The translations under genes were made by a program, and so were the position numbers. 64,000 nt of DNA from Streptococcus sp. (lineage in GTDB: Bacteria > Bacillota > Bacilli > Lactobacillales > Streptococcaceae). A model generated the notes under the pieces. The model worked only from the letters and a program-made list of their open reading frames with translations. It made no database searches and had not been told where the DNA came from. Shown here piece after piece: positions 17,322-28,100 of this stretch. Where the stretch lies: NCBI GenBank assembly GCA_030528055.1, contig JAUMZQ010000009.1, positions 1 through 64,000 on the forward strand. Direction: 5' to 3'. Each line of letters begins with the position of its first letter. Position 1 is the first letter of the stretch.

Positions 17322-17981
17322 TTATTCTGCAGCTTGAGCCCACTGTTTTGATAACCTACGTGAAAAGCTTGAAATGGCAAAATTAATAACAAAATAAATA
17401 GCTGCAATTAGAAGATAAAGTGTAAAAATTTGTTCCGCTTCATAATAGCGTCCCATTAAAATTTGACTTGCTCCAAACAATTCTTGGAGTGCAATAACGG
17501 AATAAAGTAAACTAGTGTCTTTAATAACCGTTACAAATTGAGAGATAATAGCCGGTAACATCTTGCGAATTGCTTGGGGTAAGATAATGTAAATCAAAAT
17601 CTGAAAAGATGTAAAACCTTGTGATAGACCTGCTTCAGTTTGACCATGATCAATAGCATTTAGACCACCACGTATAATTTCAGCCAGAGCAGCAGATGTG
17701 AAGACGGTAAAGCTAATAATACCAGCTGGAGTTGATTTTACTTGAAATACTAAAAAAATAGTAAAAATCCATAGCAAGTTCGGAACATTACGAACAAACT
17801 CAATGTAGATACTAGCTATTAACTTGAAAAATTTATTTTTTCCATTTCTCATAATGGCTAAAATCGTACCGAAAATGGTAGATAAAACAATAGAAATAAA
17901 AGATATTTGTAAAGTCAACCATAACCCTTTTAGAATAAAGAGGAGGTTGTTGGGTGATAAAACAGTTATAATATTTTCCAT
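17322..17981 (-). CDS. Polar amino-acid ABC transporter permease
   Basis: This 219-residue permease of the His/Glu/Gln/Arg family (HisM-type) has about five membrane segments and the EAA coupling motif EAGLSQGFTSFQILIYIILP. It is the last gene of a four-gene minus-strand operon (ATPase, binding protein, permease, permease), 11 bp after the previous stop. A two-permease layout with one ATPase and one binding protein suggests a heterodimeric importer for glutamate, glutamine or a related amino acid. The substrate cannot be read from the sequence. Confidence 0.92.
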   Translation of the reverse strand: MENIITVLSPNNLLFILKGLWLTLQISFISIVLSTIFGTILAIMRNGKNKFFKLIASIYIEFVRNVPNLLWIFTIFLVFQVKSTPAGIISFTVFTSAALAEIIRGGLNAIDHGQTEAGLSQGFTSFQILIYIILPQAIRKMLPAIISQFVTVIKDTSLLYSVIALQELFGASQILMGRYYEAEQIFTLYLLIAAIYFVINFAISSFSRRLSKQWAQAAE

Positions 17982-17992
17982 GAAACCTCTCC

Positions 17993-18673
17993 TTATAAAC
18001 TATAAGCTTTCTTGTTATTTTCTTCAACATGACGCCCCCAACGTGCAATTGGGAAACAAAGAATAAAGTATAGGACAGCAGCGCCTGTGAAAGCAGGAAT
18101 GTAGTTAGCATTCAGTGCTGACCAAGACTTCGTGACAAATATCAAATCCATTCCAGAGATGATAGCTACCGTTGATGTATTTTTAATTAAATTTACAATT
18201 TGATTGATAAGTGGTGGAAGAATAATACGAAATGCTTGTGGCAAAATGATATAACGCATTGTTTCGGTATAAGTAAAACCTTGTGATAGAGCCGCTTCAG
18301 TTTGCCCTGAAGAAATAGATTGAATTCCTGAACGAATAACCTCAGCGATATAAGCTCCATGATAAAGTCCCACACAGAGAACAGCTGTCCAATAAATAGA
18401 TGGCATTAAAATGTAATTACTAATGATTGGGAAACCGTAAAAAACAATTACAAACTGAACAAGTAAGGGCGTGTTTTGGTAAAATTCTACATAAACACGA
18501 GCTAGACCGCGAAGAAACTTATTTTTTCCTGTACTGATTGTTCCAAAGAAAATTCCTAGTAGCATAGCAAGAATTAGTGCGCTAATAGAGATAGCTAGAG
18601 TAAAAAGGAAACCCTGGAAAAATTGTCCAAAATCGGCAAAATAGGCTTGCCAAGATGATAAATCAAATGTCAT
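17993..18673 (-). CDS. Polar amino-acid ABC transporter permease
   Basis: This 226-residue HisM-type permease is paralogous to the next gene. It has five hydrophobic segments and the EAA motif EAALSQGFTYTETMRYIILP. It starts 12 bp after the binding-protein gene, with AAAGGAG before the ATG. It presumably forms the membrane channel as a heterodimer with the 219-residue permease. Confidence 0.92.
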   Translation of the reverse strand: MTFDLSSWQAYFADFGQFFQGFLFTLAISISALILAMLLGIFFGTISTGKNKFLRGLARVYVEFYQNTPLLVQFVIVFYGFPIISNYILMPSIYWTAVLCVGLYHGAYIAEVIRSGIQSISSGQTEAALSQGFTYTETMRYIILPQAFRIILPPLINQIVNLIKNTSTVAIISGMDLIFVTKSWSALNANYIPAFTGAAVLYFILCFPIARWGRHVEENNKKAYSL

Positions 18674-18685
18674 GAGAACTCCTTT

Positions 18686-19486
18686 CTAATCATCACTTTT
18701 AGTTGTTGGTTTTAAATGGTATTTATCATATAATTTTTGTAGACTACCGTCTGCTTTCCATTTTACTACCAGTTGGTCAATATAATCATTTAGTTCAGTA
18801 TTGGATTTTTTGGTTACAAGTCCATAATCAGCTGACTTGAAACTATAATCAAGAATTTCTGTTTTAGAACTTACATAACCAGATAAAATAGATTTGTCCA
18901 CAGAAAAAGCATCTATACGATGTGCGCGAAGAGAAATAGCTAATTCAGGATAAGAACCGAGTTCAACATAGTTGAATTTTAATCCTCTTTCTTTTGCAAC
19001 TTCCTCTAGCAAAGTACGTGTGACAGAACCTTGAGCAACACCGATTGTTTTTCCATTTAAATCTTCTACATCGCTAATTTTGCTTGATTTATTTACTAAG
19101 AATCCAGAAGCGTCTGTATAGTAAGGAGTTGTGAAGTTAAACAATTCTTTACGTTCATCTGTGATAGTGAAGGTCGCGGCAACGATGTCTACTTGCCCAT
19201 TATCTAGCAAAGGACCACGAGTTTGTGCTGTAACTGGAACGTAGTTGATTTTGACACCTAATTGTTTGGCAACTTTTTTTGCAAGATCAACTTCTAGTCC
19301 AGTATAGGTGTTGCTGTCAGAATCCAAGTATCCAAAGTTTGGTACGTCCTGCTTGACACCGACATTTAAAACGCCTCTTTTTTTGATTTTTTCAACCTGC
19401 TGATTTGTATCTGCTTGAGTGATTTGTGTAAAGCCTACAATTAATAAAAAGAGGACAAAAGGTGCTAAAAAGTATTTTAATTTCAT
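18686..19486 (-). CDS. Amino-acid ABC transporter substrate-binding protein
   Basis: This 266-residue protein is a SBP_bac_3-type binding protein: KRGVLNVGVKQDVPNFGY at the start of the mature domain, GLEVDLAKKVAKQLG, and DIVAATFTITDERKELFNFT. The N terminus (MKLKYFLAPFVLFLLIVGF, then TQITQADTN) is a signal sequence, but there is no lipobox cysteine, which is unusual for a Gram-positive binding protein. It may be kept by the uncleaved hydrophobic segment or be released. It lies between the ATPase and permease genes and forms the substrate-capture part of the importer. Confidence 0.92.
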   Translation of the reverse strand: MKLKYFLAPFVLFLLIVGFTQITQADTNQQVEKIKKRGVLNVGVKQDVPNFGYLDSDSNTYTGLEVDLAKKVAKQLGVKINYVPVTAQTRGPLLDNGQVDIVAATFTITDERKELFNFTTPYYTDASGFLVNKSSKISDVEDLNGKTIGVAQGSVTRTLLEEVAKERGLKFNYVELGSYPELAISLRAHRIDAFSVDKSILSGYVSSKTEILDYSFKSADYGLVTKKSNTELNDYIDQLVVKWKADGSLQKLYDKYHLKPTTKSDD

Positions 19487-19501
19487 CTTTTTCTCTCCTT
19501 T

Positions 19502-20263
19502 TTAAGTAGTGACAGTATCACTCTCGTGATTGATAATCTTACTAAGAAATTGCTTGGCACGCGGTTCTTTTGGATTATCGAAAAAGTCATCTACATCTGT
19601 TGTGTCTACTAGAACTTCACCATCTGCCATGAAAATGATACGGTCAGCCACTTCACGCGCAAATCCCATCTCATGAGTCACGACAATCATATTCATTCCA
19701 TCAAATGCTAATTTTTGCATGACAGCAAGTACATCACCAATCGTTTCAGGGTCTAAAGCAGAAGTCGGTTCATCAAAGAGCAAGAGTTCTGGATGCATAG
19801 CTAGTCCGCGGGCGATTGCAATCCGTTGTTTTTGTCCACCAGATAGCATTCCCGGGTAAGAATCTTTTTTGTCCCACATATTTACAAATTCTAGGTATTT
19901 TTGGGCTGTTTTTTCAGCTTCTTTTTTACTAAATCCCAAAACTTTTATGGGTGCTAAAGTAACATTTTCTAACACCGTTTTGTGCGGATAGAGATTAAAA
20001 TGTTGGAAGACCATACCTACTTCTTTACGTAAACTCACCAAATCTTTTATTGAAGCGTCAGCAACTTCGTGACCGTTTACATTTAAACTTCCTTTATTGA
20101 TTCCTTCAAGAGCATTGATAGTCCTTATAAGAGTAGATTTTCCTGAGCCGGATGGACCAAGTAAAACAACTACTTGTCCTTTTTCGAAACTAAGGTTAAT
20201 ATTTCGAAGGGCATGATAATCTCCATAATATTTTTCAACATTTTTAAATTCAACTAGAGCCAT
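19502..20263 (-). CDS. Polar amino-acid ABC transporter ATP-binding protein
   Basis: This 253-residue ATPase has Walker A GPSGSGKSTLI, the Q-loop VFQHFNLYPHKT, the signature [17 protein letters not shown], Walker B LLFDEPTSALDPE and the switch His in VTHEMGFAREVADR, a GlnQ/HisP-type protein. It is the first gene of the minus-strand operon, behind a near-consensus promoter, and energises the two permeases that follow. Confidence 0.95.
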   Translation of the reverse strand: MALVEFKNVEKYYGDYHALRNINLSFEKGQVVVLLGPSGSGKSTLIRTINALEGINKGSLNVNGHEVADASIKDLVSLRKEVGMVFQHFNLYPHKTVLENVTLAPIKVLGFSKKEAEKTAQKYLEFVNMWDKKDSYPGMLSGGQKQRIAIARGLAMHPELLLFDEPTSALDPETIGDVLAVMQKLAFDGMNMIVVTHEMGFAREVADRIIFMADGEVLVDTTDVDDFFDNPKEPRAKQFLSKIINHESDTVTT

Positions 20264-20298
20264 GAACTCTCTCCTTTATGTTAGATTTTATGACATAA

Positions 20299-20327
20299 AG
20301 TGTAACATAGAATAAGAAATGTGTCAA
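20299..20327 (-). promoter_or_regulatory. Promoter of the amino-acid ABC operon
   Basis: On the minus strand TTGACA (20327-20322), a 17-bp spacer and TACACT (20304-20299) with an upstream TG form a strong extended promoter, divergent from vicR. Confidence 0.82.
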
Positions 20328-20372
20328 ATTTTATTTTAATATTTCTTAATATTCAGTTAACATGAAGTAGAA

Positions 20373-20403
20373 TTAAGAATTTTTAAGAAATTTTTGTTAT
20401 AAT
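20373..20403 (+). promoter_or_regulatory. vicR promoter with direct repeat
   Basis: TGTTATAAT (20395-20403) is an extended -10. In place of a -35 box there are two TTAAGAA repeats, beginning at 20373 and 20383, spaced 10 bp apart and ending about 10 nt before the -10. This geometry is typical of promoters activated by OmpR/PhoB-family regulators. The period is 10 bp, not the 11 bp of a CiaR box, so the regulator is not identified. Confidence 0.6.
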
Positions 20404-20464
20404 GTGAGATGAAAAAGATTTTATTGGGTTTTTAAACTCGAAATTTTTAATGTAAGGTGAATGT

Positions 20465-21166
20465 ATGAAAAAAATATTAGTCGTAGATGACGAAAAACCG
20501 ATTTCAGATATTATTAAATTTAATATGGTCAAAGAAGGATACGAAGTATTGACTGCTTTTGATGGAAAAGAAGCACTAGAGGTGTTCGAAGCTGAACAAC
20601 CGGATATTCTTGTTTTAGACCTAATGTTACCAGAAATAGATGGGCTTGAAGTAGCTAGAACAATCCGTAAGACAAGCAATGTACCAATCATTGTACTTTC
20701 TGCCAAGGACAGTGAATTTGACAAGGTTATTGGTTTAGAAATAGGTGCGGATGATTATGTGACAAAGCCATTTTCTAATCGTGAATTACAGGCGAGAGTA
20801 AAAGCGCTTCTTCGTCGAGCAGACTTGATTGCTGAAAATCAAGCAGATGAAGATGGGCCAAATGAGTTGCTCATTGGAGAACTACAGATACTTCCAGATG
20901 CTTTTGTAGCTAAAAAGCATGGCAAGGAGTTGGAGTTGACGCATCGTGAGTTTGAGTTGCTTCATCATCTTGCAACTCACATTGGTCAAGTAATGACTAG
21001 AGAACATCTGCTAGAAACAGTTTGGGGTTACGACTATTTTGGCGATGTGCGTACAGTTGACGTGACAATTCGTCGTTTGCGTGAAAAAATTGAAGATACA
21101 CCAAGTCGTCCAGAGTATATTTTGACACGTCGTGGTGTCGGTTATTACATGAGAAATAATGATTGA
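20465..21166 (+). CDS. vicR: Essential response regulator VicR (WalR)
   Basis: This 233-residue OmpR-family regulator has a receiver domain (DD at residues 8-9, phosphoacceptor Asp52 in VLDLMLPE, Lys in [10 protein letters not shown]) and a C-terminal winged helix ([22 protein letters not shown], then [16 protein letters not shown] and TRRGVGYYM). VicR controls murein hydrolases such as PcsB and surface proteins, and is normally essential in streptococci. It overlaps vicK by 8 bp. AAGGTGA precedes the ATG. Confidence 0.97.
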   Translation: MKKILVVDDEKPISDIIKFNMVKEGYEVLTAFDGKEALEVFEAEQPDILVLDLMLPEIDGLEVARTIRKTSNVPIIVLSAKDSEFDKVIGLEIGADDYVTKPFSNRELQARVKALLRRADLIAENQADEDGPNELLIGELQILPDAFVAKKHGKELELTHREFELLHHLATHIGQVMTREHLLETVWGYDYFGDVRTVDVTIRRLREKIEDTPSRPEYILTRRGVGYYMRNND

Positions 21167-22505
21167 AAAAATTAAACAATTTATCATATCTGCAGACTTT
21201 GTTTTTGTTCTAATTATTATCGGTTTCATTGTTGTAGTTGCTTTATTATTTTTAGAAAATCGTCGTGATAACAAAAAGTTAAAGCAACTCAATGAAAAGG
21301 TTAAAGATTTAATTGCTGGTGATTATTCCGATGTTTTAGATATGCAAGGAAGTCCGGAGATTACAGATATGACAAACAGTATCAACGATCTTTCAGAAGT
21401 GATTCGTTTGACACATGAAAATTTGGAACAAGAAACCAAACGTTTGTCTAGTATTTTATCTTATATGACTGATGGTGTGCTTGCGACCAATCGACAAGGT
21501 CAAATCATCACAATCAATGATATGGCCACCAAACAATTAGGGATTAAGAAAAAAGATGCTCAAAATATGAGCATCTTAGATTTGTTATCCATCGCTGATG
21601 AGTATGATTTACGAGATTTGATTACAAATATTCCTGAGTTGACTATTTATTCTCAAGATGAAAATGGCGAATATCTTAGCTTGCGTGTTCGCTTTGCTCT
21701 GGTTAGACGGGAGTCCGGTTTTATCTCCGGTTTGGTTGCTGTTTTACATGATACAACAGAGCAGGATAAGGAAGAGAGAGAACGACGCTTGTTTGTATCG
21801 AATGTCAGTCATGAGTTGCGAACTCCTTTAACAAGTGTAAAATCATACCTAGAAGCCTTGGATGACGGAGCATTGTCAGAACCTGTCGCACCAGACTTTG
21901 TTAAAGTCTCTCTCAATGAAACAAATCGCATGATGCGAATGGTAACAGATTTGTTGAGCCTGTCGCGTATTGATAATGAAACCAGTCATTTAGAAGTAGA
22001 ATTAACTAATTTTACAGCTTTCATTACGTTTATATTGAACCGCTTTGATAAAATCAAGAGCCAAGATGATACCAAAAAATATGAAATAGTCCGTGATTAT
22101 CCTATTACACCCATTTGGTTAGAGATTGATACAGACAAGATGACGCAAGTTATTGATAATATCATGAATAATGCTATCAAGTATTCGCCTGATGGTGGAA
22201 CGATTACCGTCTCAGTTAAGACAACGGAAGTCCAACTGATTTTGTCTATTACGGATGAAGGGCTAGGGATTCCTAAGCAAGATTTGCCTAAAATTTTTGA
22301 CCGCTTTTATCGAGTGGATAAGGCACGTAGTAGAGCACAAGGTGGAACTGGTTTAGGTCTAGCTATCGCTAAGGAAATCGTCAAACAACATAGAGGTTTT
22401 ATTTGGGCCAAGAGCGAGTATGAAAAAGGTTCGACCTTTACGATTGTATTGCCGTACGATAATGATGCTATTCGTGATGATGATTGGGATAATGAGGATA
22501 TTTAG
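21159..22505 (+). CDS. vicK: Sensor histidine kinase VicK (WalK)
   Basis: This 448-residue kinase has one membrane segment near the N terminus (about residues 12-30) with almost no extracellular part, as in streptococcal VicK. It continues with a HAMP-like linker, a PAS domain (about residues 95-205), the HisKA phosphoacceptor His218 in [13 protein letters not shown], and an HATPase domain with the N box ([11 protein letters not shown]), G1 (DEGLGIP) and G2 (GGTGLGLAI). It phosphorylates VicR. The 8-bp overlap with vicR indicates coupled translation. Confidence 0.97.
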   Translation: MIEKIKQFIISADFVFVLIIIGFIVVVALLFLENRRDNKKLKQLNEKVKDLIAGDYSDVLDMQGSPEITDMTNSINDLSEVIRLTHENLEQETKRLSSILSYMTDGVLATNRQGQIITINDMATKQLGIKKKDAQNMSILDLLSIADEYDLRDLITNIPELTIYSQDENGEYLSLRVRFALVRRESGFISGLVAVLHDTTEQDKEERERRLFVSNVSHELRTPLTSVKSYLEALDDGALSEPVAPDFVKVSLNETNRMMRMVTDLLSLSRIDNETSHLEVELTNFTAFITFILNRFDKIKSQDDTKKYEIVRDYPITPIWLEIDTDKMTQVIDNIMNNAIKYSPDGGTITVSVKTTEVQLILSITDEGLGIPKQDLPKIFDRFYRVDKARSRAQGGTGLGLAIAKEIVKQHRGFIWAKSEYEKGSTFTIVLPYDNDAIRDDDWDNEDI

Positions 22506-22514
22506 AAAGTGATA

Positions 22515-23315
22515 ATGAATAAAGGATTTCAGTATAGTGTTTTAGCATCCGGTTCTAGTGGAAATTGTTTTTACTTAGAAACCGATCAAAAAAGAATTTT
22601 AGTAGATGCCGGTTTATCTGGAAAAAAAATCACCAAATTACTCCATGAAATTGATCGCAAACCAGAGGATTTAGATGCTATTTTTGTGACACATGAGCAC
22701 AAAGATCACATTCATGGTGTTGGAGTATTAGCTAGAAAACACCATTTGGATATCTATGCTAATGAAGCTACTTGGAAAGCGATGGAAAAAGATCTAGGAG
22801 CTATCAATCTAGAGCAGAAACATATTTTTGAATTGGGCAAGACCAAAACGTTTGGTGATTTAGATATTGAAAGCTTTGGAGTTAGTCATGATGCAGCTTG
22901 TCCGCAATTTTATCGTTTTATGAAAGACGGAAAAAGTTTTGTGATACTAACAGACACAGGTTATGTAAGTGATAGAGTGGCAGGAACGATACAAAATGCA
23001 GATGCCTATCTAATTGAAAGTAACCATGATATCGAAATTCTTCGTAGCGGTGCTTATCCATGGAGTTTAAAACAACGAATCTTATCTGATTTGGGGCATT
23101 TGTCTAATGAAGATGGTGCTGAAACGATGATTCGTTCAATTGGCAATTCAACCAAACGAATTTATCTAGGACATTTGAGTAAAGAAAACAATATTAAGGA
23201 ATTAGCTCATATGACGATGGTAAATCAGTTGGCGCAAGTGGATTTGGCTGTTGGGCATGATTTTCAGGTCTATGATACATCGCCAGATACAGCTACAGTG
23301 TTAACCAGAATTTAA
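22515..23315 (+). CDS. vicX: VicX, metallo-beta-lactamase-fold protein (YycJ-like)
   Basis: From ATG 22515 this is a 266-residue metallo-beta-lactamase-fold protein with the metal motif THEHKDHIHG (His60, His62, Asp64, His65), a further ligand region (LTDTGYVSD) and LGHLS near the end. It is the third gene of the vicRKX operon. The family (YycJ/WalJ) is described as an exonuclease-like protein linked to DNA repair and envelope phenotypes. A GTG 6 bp upstream is possible, but the N terminus MNKGFQYSVLASGSSGN fits the family better from the ATG. Confidence 0.94.
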   Translation: MNKGFQYSVLASGSSGNCFYLETDQKRILVDAGLSGKKITKLLHEIDRKPEDLDAIFVTHEHKDHIHGVGVLARKHHLDIYANEATWKAMEKDLGAINLEQKHIFELGKTKTFGDLDIESFGVSHDAACPQFYRFMKDGKSFVILTDTGYVSDRVAGTIQNADAYLIESNHDIEILRSGAYPWSLKQRILSDLGHLSNEDGAETMIRSIGNSTKRIYLGHLSKENNIKELAHMTMVNQLAQVDLAVGHDFQVYDTSPDTATVLTRI

Positions 23316-23342
23316 ATACTAAGAAATAAGATATAAGTAAGA

Positions 23343-23372
23343 AATAGACTGGTAGATAACTAGTCTATTTTG
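23343..23372 (+). terminator. Terminator after vicX
   Basis: AATAGACT (23343-23350) pairs with AGTCTATT (23362-23369), followed by TTTGT. Confidence 0.75.
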
Positions 23373-23482
23373 TATAAGTTTAATTTTATTTGTTTCATAA
23401 TGAAGAAAGCAGAAGTGTTGGCATGGGGTGATTGAATTGTAAAGAGAAATCACTGAAAACGAGTGCATCAATAGCTGTTTTT

Positions 23483-23491
23483 TGTTATAAT
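23483..23491 (+). promoter_or_regulatory. rnc promoter (extended -10)
   Basis: TGTTATAAT is an extended -10 element about 80 bp before the rnc start. Confidence 0.65.
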
Positions 23492-23527
23492 AAGCTTTGT
23501 ACTATATTAGTAGAAGGGAAGTCAAAC

Positions 23528-23569
23528 GTGTTGGTTTATAGTTTTAGACTTACATATTTTGAAATATAA
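23528..23569 (+). CDS. Possible 13-residue leader peptide before rnc
   Basis: GTG 23528 follows a GAAGGGAAG ribosome-binding site by about 6 nt and opens 13 codons ([13 protein letters not shown]). The TAA at 23567 ends 1 nt before the rnc ATG at 23571. The rnc ATG itself has no good ribosome-binding site, so the leader may deliver ribosomes by coupling. This is a suggestion from sequence layout only. Confidence 0.35.
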   Translation: MLVYSFRLTYFEI

Positions 23570-23570
23570 T

Positions 23571-24269
23571 ATGAGATATTTAGAGAAAACATTACAAGAA
23601 CGATTTGGGTTAGTATTTTCAGATTTTAGCCTGTTGGAAACTGCCTTTACCCACACTAGTTATGCAAATGAGCATCGCCTCTTAAAAATTTCACACAATG
23701 AACGTCTGGAATTCTTAGGAGACGCTGTTCTACAGTTGTTGATTTCGGAATATTTATATAAAAAATACCCTAAAAAACCAGAAGGAGATTTGTCTAAACT
23801 ACGTTCTATGATTGTTCGTGAGGAGAGTTTAGCTGGTTTTTCTAGGGATTGCCAATTTGATCAATTTATTAAATTGGGTCGAGGAGAAGAAAAGTCTGGC
23901 GGACGTAATCGTGATACGATTTTAGGAGATTTGTTTGAAGCTTTTTTGGGTGCAGTTTTACTAGATAAAGGCGTAGAAACAGTCAAAGAATTTCTGAATC
24001 ATGTAGTTATTCCAAAGGTAGAAACTGGGGACTTTGAACGTGTGACAGATTACAAAACAAAGTTACAAGAATTAATGCAGGTTAATGGTGATGTGGATAT
24101 CCTTTATCAAGTGGTAACAGAATCTGGACCTGCACATGCTAAAAATTTTGAAGTTTCTGTTTCTGTTAATGGCAAAATAGTTGGTAGTGGACAAGGGCGA
24201 TCCAAAAAATTAGCAGAGCAAGAAGCAGCTAAAAATGCATTTGAAAAGGAATGTCATTCATGTTTTTAA
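23571..24269 (+). CDS. rnc: Ribonuclease III
   Basis: From ATG 23571 this is a 232-residue double-strand-specific endoribonuclease that processes rRNA precursors and structured mRNAs. The catalytic signature [15 protein letters not shown] is followed by the second acidic region ([18 protein letters not shown]) and a C-terminal double-stranded-RNA-binding domain ([12 protein letters not shown] to [14 protein letters not shown]). The TTG at 23559 is an alternative start but has no ribosome-binding site. The gene overlaps smc by 10 bp or more, and the rnc-smc order is common in streptococci. Confidence 0.96.
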   Translation: MRYLEKTLQERFGLVFSDFSLLETAFTHTSYANEHRLLKISHNERLEFLGDAVLQLLISEYLYKKYPKKPEGDLSKLRSMIVREESLAGFSRDCQFDQFIKLGRGEEKSGGRNRDTILGDLFEAFLGAVLLDKGVETVKEFLNHVVIPKVETGDFERVTDYKTKLQELMQVNGDVDILYQVVTESGPAHAKNFEVSVSVNGKIVGSGQGRSKKLAEQEAAKNAFEKECHSCF

Positions 24270-27200
24270 AAGAAATTGAAATTCAGGGATTTAAATCATT
24301 TGCCGATAAGACCAAAGTAGTGTTTGATCGTGGAGTGACGGCAGTGGTTGGACCAAATGGTTCAGGGAAAAGTAACATTACAGAAAGTTTGCGTTGGACA
24401 CTTGGAGAATCCAGTGTAAAAAGTCTCAGAGGCGGAAAAATGCCAGATGTTATTTTTGCGGGGACAGAAACTAGAAAGCCACTCAATTATGCTTCGGTGG
24501 TAGTTGTCTTAGATAATAGTGATCAATTTATTAAAAATGCCGCTAGCGAGATCCGAGTGGAGAGACATATTTATCGTAGTGGTGACAGTGAGTACAAGAT
24601 TGACGGCAAGAAAGTTCGTTTGAGAGATATCCATGATTTGTTTATGGATACTGGAATTGGTCGAGATTCGTTTTCAATTATTTCACAAGGTAAAGTAGAA
24701 GAAATTTTCAACAGTAAACCAGAAGAACGTCGTGCAATTTTTGAAGAAGCTGCTGGGGTTTTGAAATATAAAACTCGTCGCAAAGAAACAGAAAGTAAGC
24801 TAGTTCAAACACAAGACAATTTAGATCGGCTAGAAGATATTATCTATGAACTGGATAGTCAAATTGTACCATTGAAAAAGCAAGCGGAAACTGCTAAACA
24901 ATTTTTACAGTTGGATCAGGAACGCAAGGAACTTTATTTGGATGTATTGGTTGCTCAATTAACAAATAACAAGGAAAAACTGAATCAGACAGAAAAAGAA
25001 TTGCTTCTGATTCAGCAAGAACTCACAGCTTATTATGAAAAGCGTGATGAATTAGAAAAGGAAAACCAAGAGTTAAAAATAAAGCGCCAGACATTAAACC
25101 AAACTCTAGAAGAAGATCAAGCTAGTCTTTTGGAGTTAACACGTTTAATTAGTGATTTAGAAAGACAGATTGCCCTCTTTCAGTTGGAATCTAATCAAGA
25201 AGCGACCAGTCGTCGTGAGAACGAAGAGAGATTAAATCAACTGGTTGAAAAGATTCATCAAATTGAAGCAGTAATAGAAGAAAAACAACAAAAACTATCT
25301 GAAATTTCGGATAAATTAGCAAAAAATAGTCAAGAAATTTCTCAAATAGAAATAGAATTAGCAGATTTTTCTGACGACCCAGATCAGCTGATTGAACATT
25401 TACGTGATAAATATGTTAAGCTGATGCAAGAAGAAGCAGACTTGTCCAATGAATTGACGAGCTTGGAAAGTCAATTTGAAAATGAATTGAAAAACAATGA
25501 GAGCAAAAGAGCTAATTTTGTAAAAATACAAGAAGAGTTAATGACTCATCAAATTCAAGAAGAAGAATGTTTAAAAGAGAAAAATCAAGCCCATAAGACT
25601 GTCAAAGACTTACTATCCAAGTATCAAAATCAACTGATGCAAGTAGATACATTGCAGGTGAACTATAAACAGAAGCAAGATGAAATGTTTCGGTTAATTG
25701 ATGACTTGAAAAATAAAAAAGCTCGTTCAGCCAGTTTGGAATCTATTCTTAAAAATCATAGTAATTTTTATGCGGGTGTAAAAAGTGTTTTGCAAGCCTC
25801 TGAACAATTGGGAGGCATTGTAGGGGCAGTTGGTGAAAAGCTAACATTTGATTCTAACTATCAAGTTGCATTAGAAATTGCTTTAGGAGCTAGTAGCCAA
25901 AATATCATTGTTCAAAATGAAGAAGCTGCTACGCGGGCTATTGATTTCTTGAAAAAAAATCGTTTGGGACGTGCAACTTTTCTACCACTTACAACTATTA
26001 AAGCTCGTCAACTTGCAGAACACAACTTTTCAAAAATTAAAGAGAGCAGAGGTTTTCTTGGGATTGCTTCGTCACTCGTTCGTCATGAAGCCAGTTTGGA
26101 TACTATTTTCCAAAATTTACTAGGAACAACAGCTGTCTTTGATACCATTGAAAATGCTCGTGTAGCAGCGGGTCGCGTTCGTTACCAAGTTAGAATCGTG
26201 ACTTTGGATGGAACAGAGTTACGAACAGGCGGTTCTTATGCGGGTGGAGCCAATAAAAATAGCAATACGATTTTTATTAAACCAGAATTAGAAGCCCTCT
26301 CAGAACAAATAAATCAGAAAACTAATGAGCTGAAAGAAAAAGAGATTCAGGTTGAAAGTTTACAAACTAAGTTGAATCAAGCAAAACAGTTAGTAGAAGA
26401 AATCAAATCTGAAGGAGAAGAAGCGCGTTTAGTTGAACAAAAAGTAAATCTAGCTTATGAACAGATTTACAAACGAGTAGAAGAATTGACGAAACTCAAA
26501 GAACTGCAAGAAAGTGAGTTAACCAATCAGATTGGCTTAGATATTTCTGAAGAAAAAGGCAAGCTAGAGAAACAGTTACTAGCTATCTCTACTGCTAAAA
26601 ATGACATTGATAATGAGGTTAACCGAATAAAATCTGATAAAAATGTAGTCCAAGAGCGATTTAATCGCTTAACTAGCTCTTTGTCAGAACTCAAATTGCA
26701 ACGAACAGAATTAACATCTCATCAGGGATTCGAACAAAGTGATTTGAAACGGTTGAAACAAGAACAATCAGATTTGGAAGAGAGCAAATCAAACCTACAA
26801 TTATTGATGGATCAAAAAGAGCAGTCTAGTCATCAAAAAGTAGATATCGTTGTGTTAGAACAACAGTTGGAAACAGCCAATCAAGAAAAAACAGAAGTGA
26901 ATCAGAGGGTGATTCGACTTAAGTTTGAATTGGAAGACTTGGAAGCAAAAGCAGAAGAATTGGCTAGTAACTTAGAGCAAGAACGTCATCAAAATGAACA
27001 ATTAATTCGCAAACAAGCCAAAGCAGATGCTGAAAAAGATAAAATTTCTGAAGTTTTGCATCGTCTATTGGTGAATTTGACGGAAGAGTATCAGCTAAGT
27101 TTTGAAGCAGCAAAAGAACAAGCTCATACTTTAGAAAACTTAGCTTCTTCTGAAAATCAAGTGAAAGACTTAGAAAAAGCAATCCGTTCTTTAGGACCGG

Positions 27201-27796
27201 TTAACTTAGAAGCTGTTGAACAGTTTGAAGAAGTTCATCAACGACTTGATTTCCTTAATAGTCAACGAGATGACATTTTATCTGCAAAAAATCTTCTACT
27301 TGAGACAATTACAGAGATGAATGATGAAGTTAAAGAGCGGTTCAAGGCAACTTTTGAAGCTATTCGTGAAAGCTTTAAGATGACCTTTAGACAGATGTTT
27401 GGCGGGGGATCAGCCGATTTAGTTCTGACAGAAGAGGATTTGTTAACGGCGGGAGTTGAAATTTCCGTTCAGCCACCAGGTAAGAAGATTCAGTCACTTA
27501 ATTTAATGAGTGGTGGTGAAAAAGCCTTATCTGCTCTGGCGCTACTGTTTTCTATTATTCGTATCAAAACAATACCTTTTGTCATATTGGATGAAGTAGA
27601 AGCTGCTTTAGATGAAGCCAATGTAAAACGTTTTGGGGATTATCTAAATCGCTTTGACAAAGATAGTCAATTTATTGTTGTTACTCACAGAAAAGGAACG
27701 ATGTCAGCTGCTGATTCGATTTATGGAGTAACCATGCAAGAATCGGGCGTTTCTAAAATAGTTTCAGTTAAATTGAAAGATTTAGAAAATGACTAA
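24260..27796 (+). CDS. smc: Chromosome segregation protein SMC
   Basis: This 1178-residue structural-maintenance-of-chromosomes ATPase extrudes DNA loops together with ScpA/ScpB. It shows Walker [14 protein letters not shown] near residue 32 and the Q-loop [13 protein letters not shown]. Long coiled coils (about residues 170-490 and 670-1010) flank the hinge ([11 protein letters not shown] to [10 protein letters not shown]). The C-terminal part has the signature [16 protein letters not shown] and Walker [20 protein letters not shown] 24260 has AAAGGA 9 nt upstream and gives [14 protein letters not shown]; the in-frame ATG at 24251 is too close to that site. Confidence 0.97.
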   Translation: MFLKEIEIQGFKSFADKTKVVFDRGVTAVVGPNGSGKSNITESLRWTLGESSVKSLRGGKMPDVIFAGTETRKPLNYASVVVVLDNSDQFIKNAASEIRVERHIYRSGDSEYKIDGKKVRLRDIHDLFMDTGIGRDSFSIISQGKVEEIFNSKPEERRAIFEEAAGVLKYKTRRKETESKLVQTQDNLDRLEDIIYELDSQIVPLKKQAETAKQFLQLDQERKELYLDVLVAQLTNNKEKLNQTEKELLLIQQELTAYYEKRDELEKENQELKIKRQTLNQTLEEDQASLLELTRLISDLERQIALFQLESNQEATSRRENEERLNQLVEKIHQIEAVIEEKQQKLSEISDKLAKNSQEISQIEIELADFSDDPDQLIEHLRDKYVKLMQEEADLSNELTSLESQFENELKNNESKRANFVKIQEELMTHQIQEEECLKEKNQAHKTVKDLLSKYQNQLMQVDTLQVNYKQKQDEMFRLIDDLKNKKARSASLESILKNHSNFYAGVKSVLQASEQLGGIVGAVGEKLTFDSNYQVALEIALGASSQNIIVQNEEAATRAIDFLKKNRLGRATFLPLTTIKARQLAEHNFSKIKESRGFLGIASSLVRHEASLDTIFQNLLGTTAVFDTIENARVAAGRVRYQVRIVTLDGTELRTGGSYAGGANKNSNTIFIKPELEALSEQINQKTNELKEKEIQVESLQTKLNQAKQLVEEIKSEGEEARLVEQKVNLAYEQIYKRVEELTKLKELQESELTNQIGLDISEEKGKLEKQLLAISTAKNDIDNEVNRIKSDKNVVQERFNRLTSSLSELKLQRTELTSHQGFEQSDLKRLKQEQSDLEESKSNLQLLMDQKEQSSHQKVDIVVLEQQLETANQEKTEVNQRVIRLKFELEDLEAKAEELASNLEQERHQNEQLIRKQAKADAEKDKISEVLHRLLVNLTEEYQLSFEAAKEQAHTLENLASSENQVKDLEKAIRSLGPVNLEAVEQFEEVHQRLDFLNSQRDDILSAKNLLLETITEMNDEVKERFKATFEAIRESFKMTFRQMFGGGSADLVLTEEDLLTAGVEISVQPPGKKIQSLNLMSGGEKALSALALLFSIIRIKTIPFVILDEVEAALDEANVKRFGDYLNRFDKDSQFIVVTHRKGTMSAADSIYGVTMQESGVSKIVSVKLKDLEND

Positions 27797-28100
27797 CTAT
27801 TAAAATCGTCCTCAAGATTATTTTTCATTTATTTATTTTATTCAAAAAGACAGTAACCTTATCAGTAAGCTAATTTTCAAAATTTAGGTAAAAAACTAAT
27901 ATTTTTTGAAAATATGCAACAAATGATAGGGTTATTTATTATATATTTATTGATATGGTAATAGTATAAAAAAATTTTTATACAAACAAATCATAATTTT
28001 TTGTAATTTCATACGATGTTAGTCATAAAGTTAGTATATACTTATGTGAATTGAGTAATTTGATAGATTATTTATTCATTTTCAGGAATGAATAAAATTT
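27797..28100. other. AT-rich intergenic region after smc
   Basis: No gene is visible in this 300-bp stretch. GTATAAAAAAATTTTTATAC at 27964-27983 is an A/T palindrome with no T tail, so it is not an obvious terminator. I see no clear terminator for smc. Regulatory elements of the next gene begin at 28101. Confidence 0.5.
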
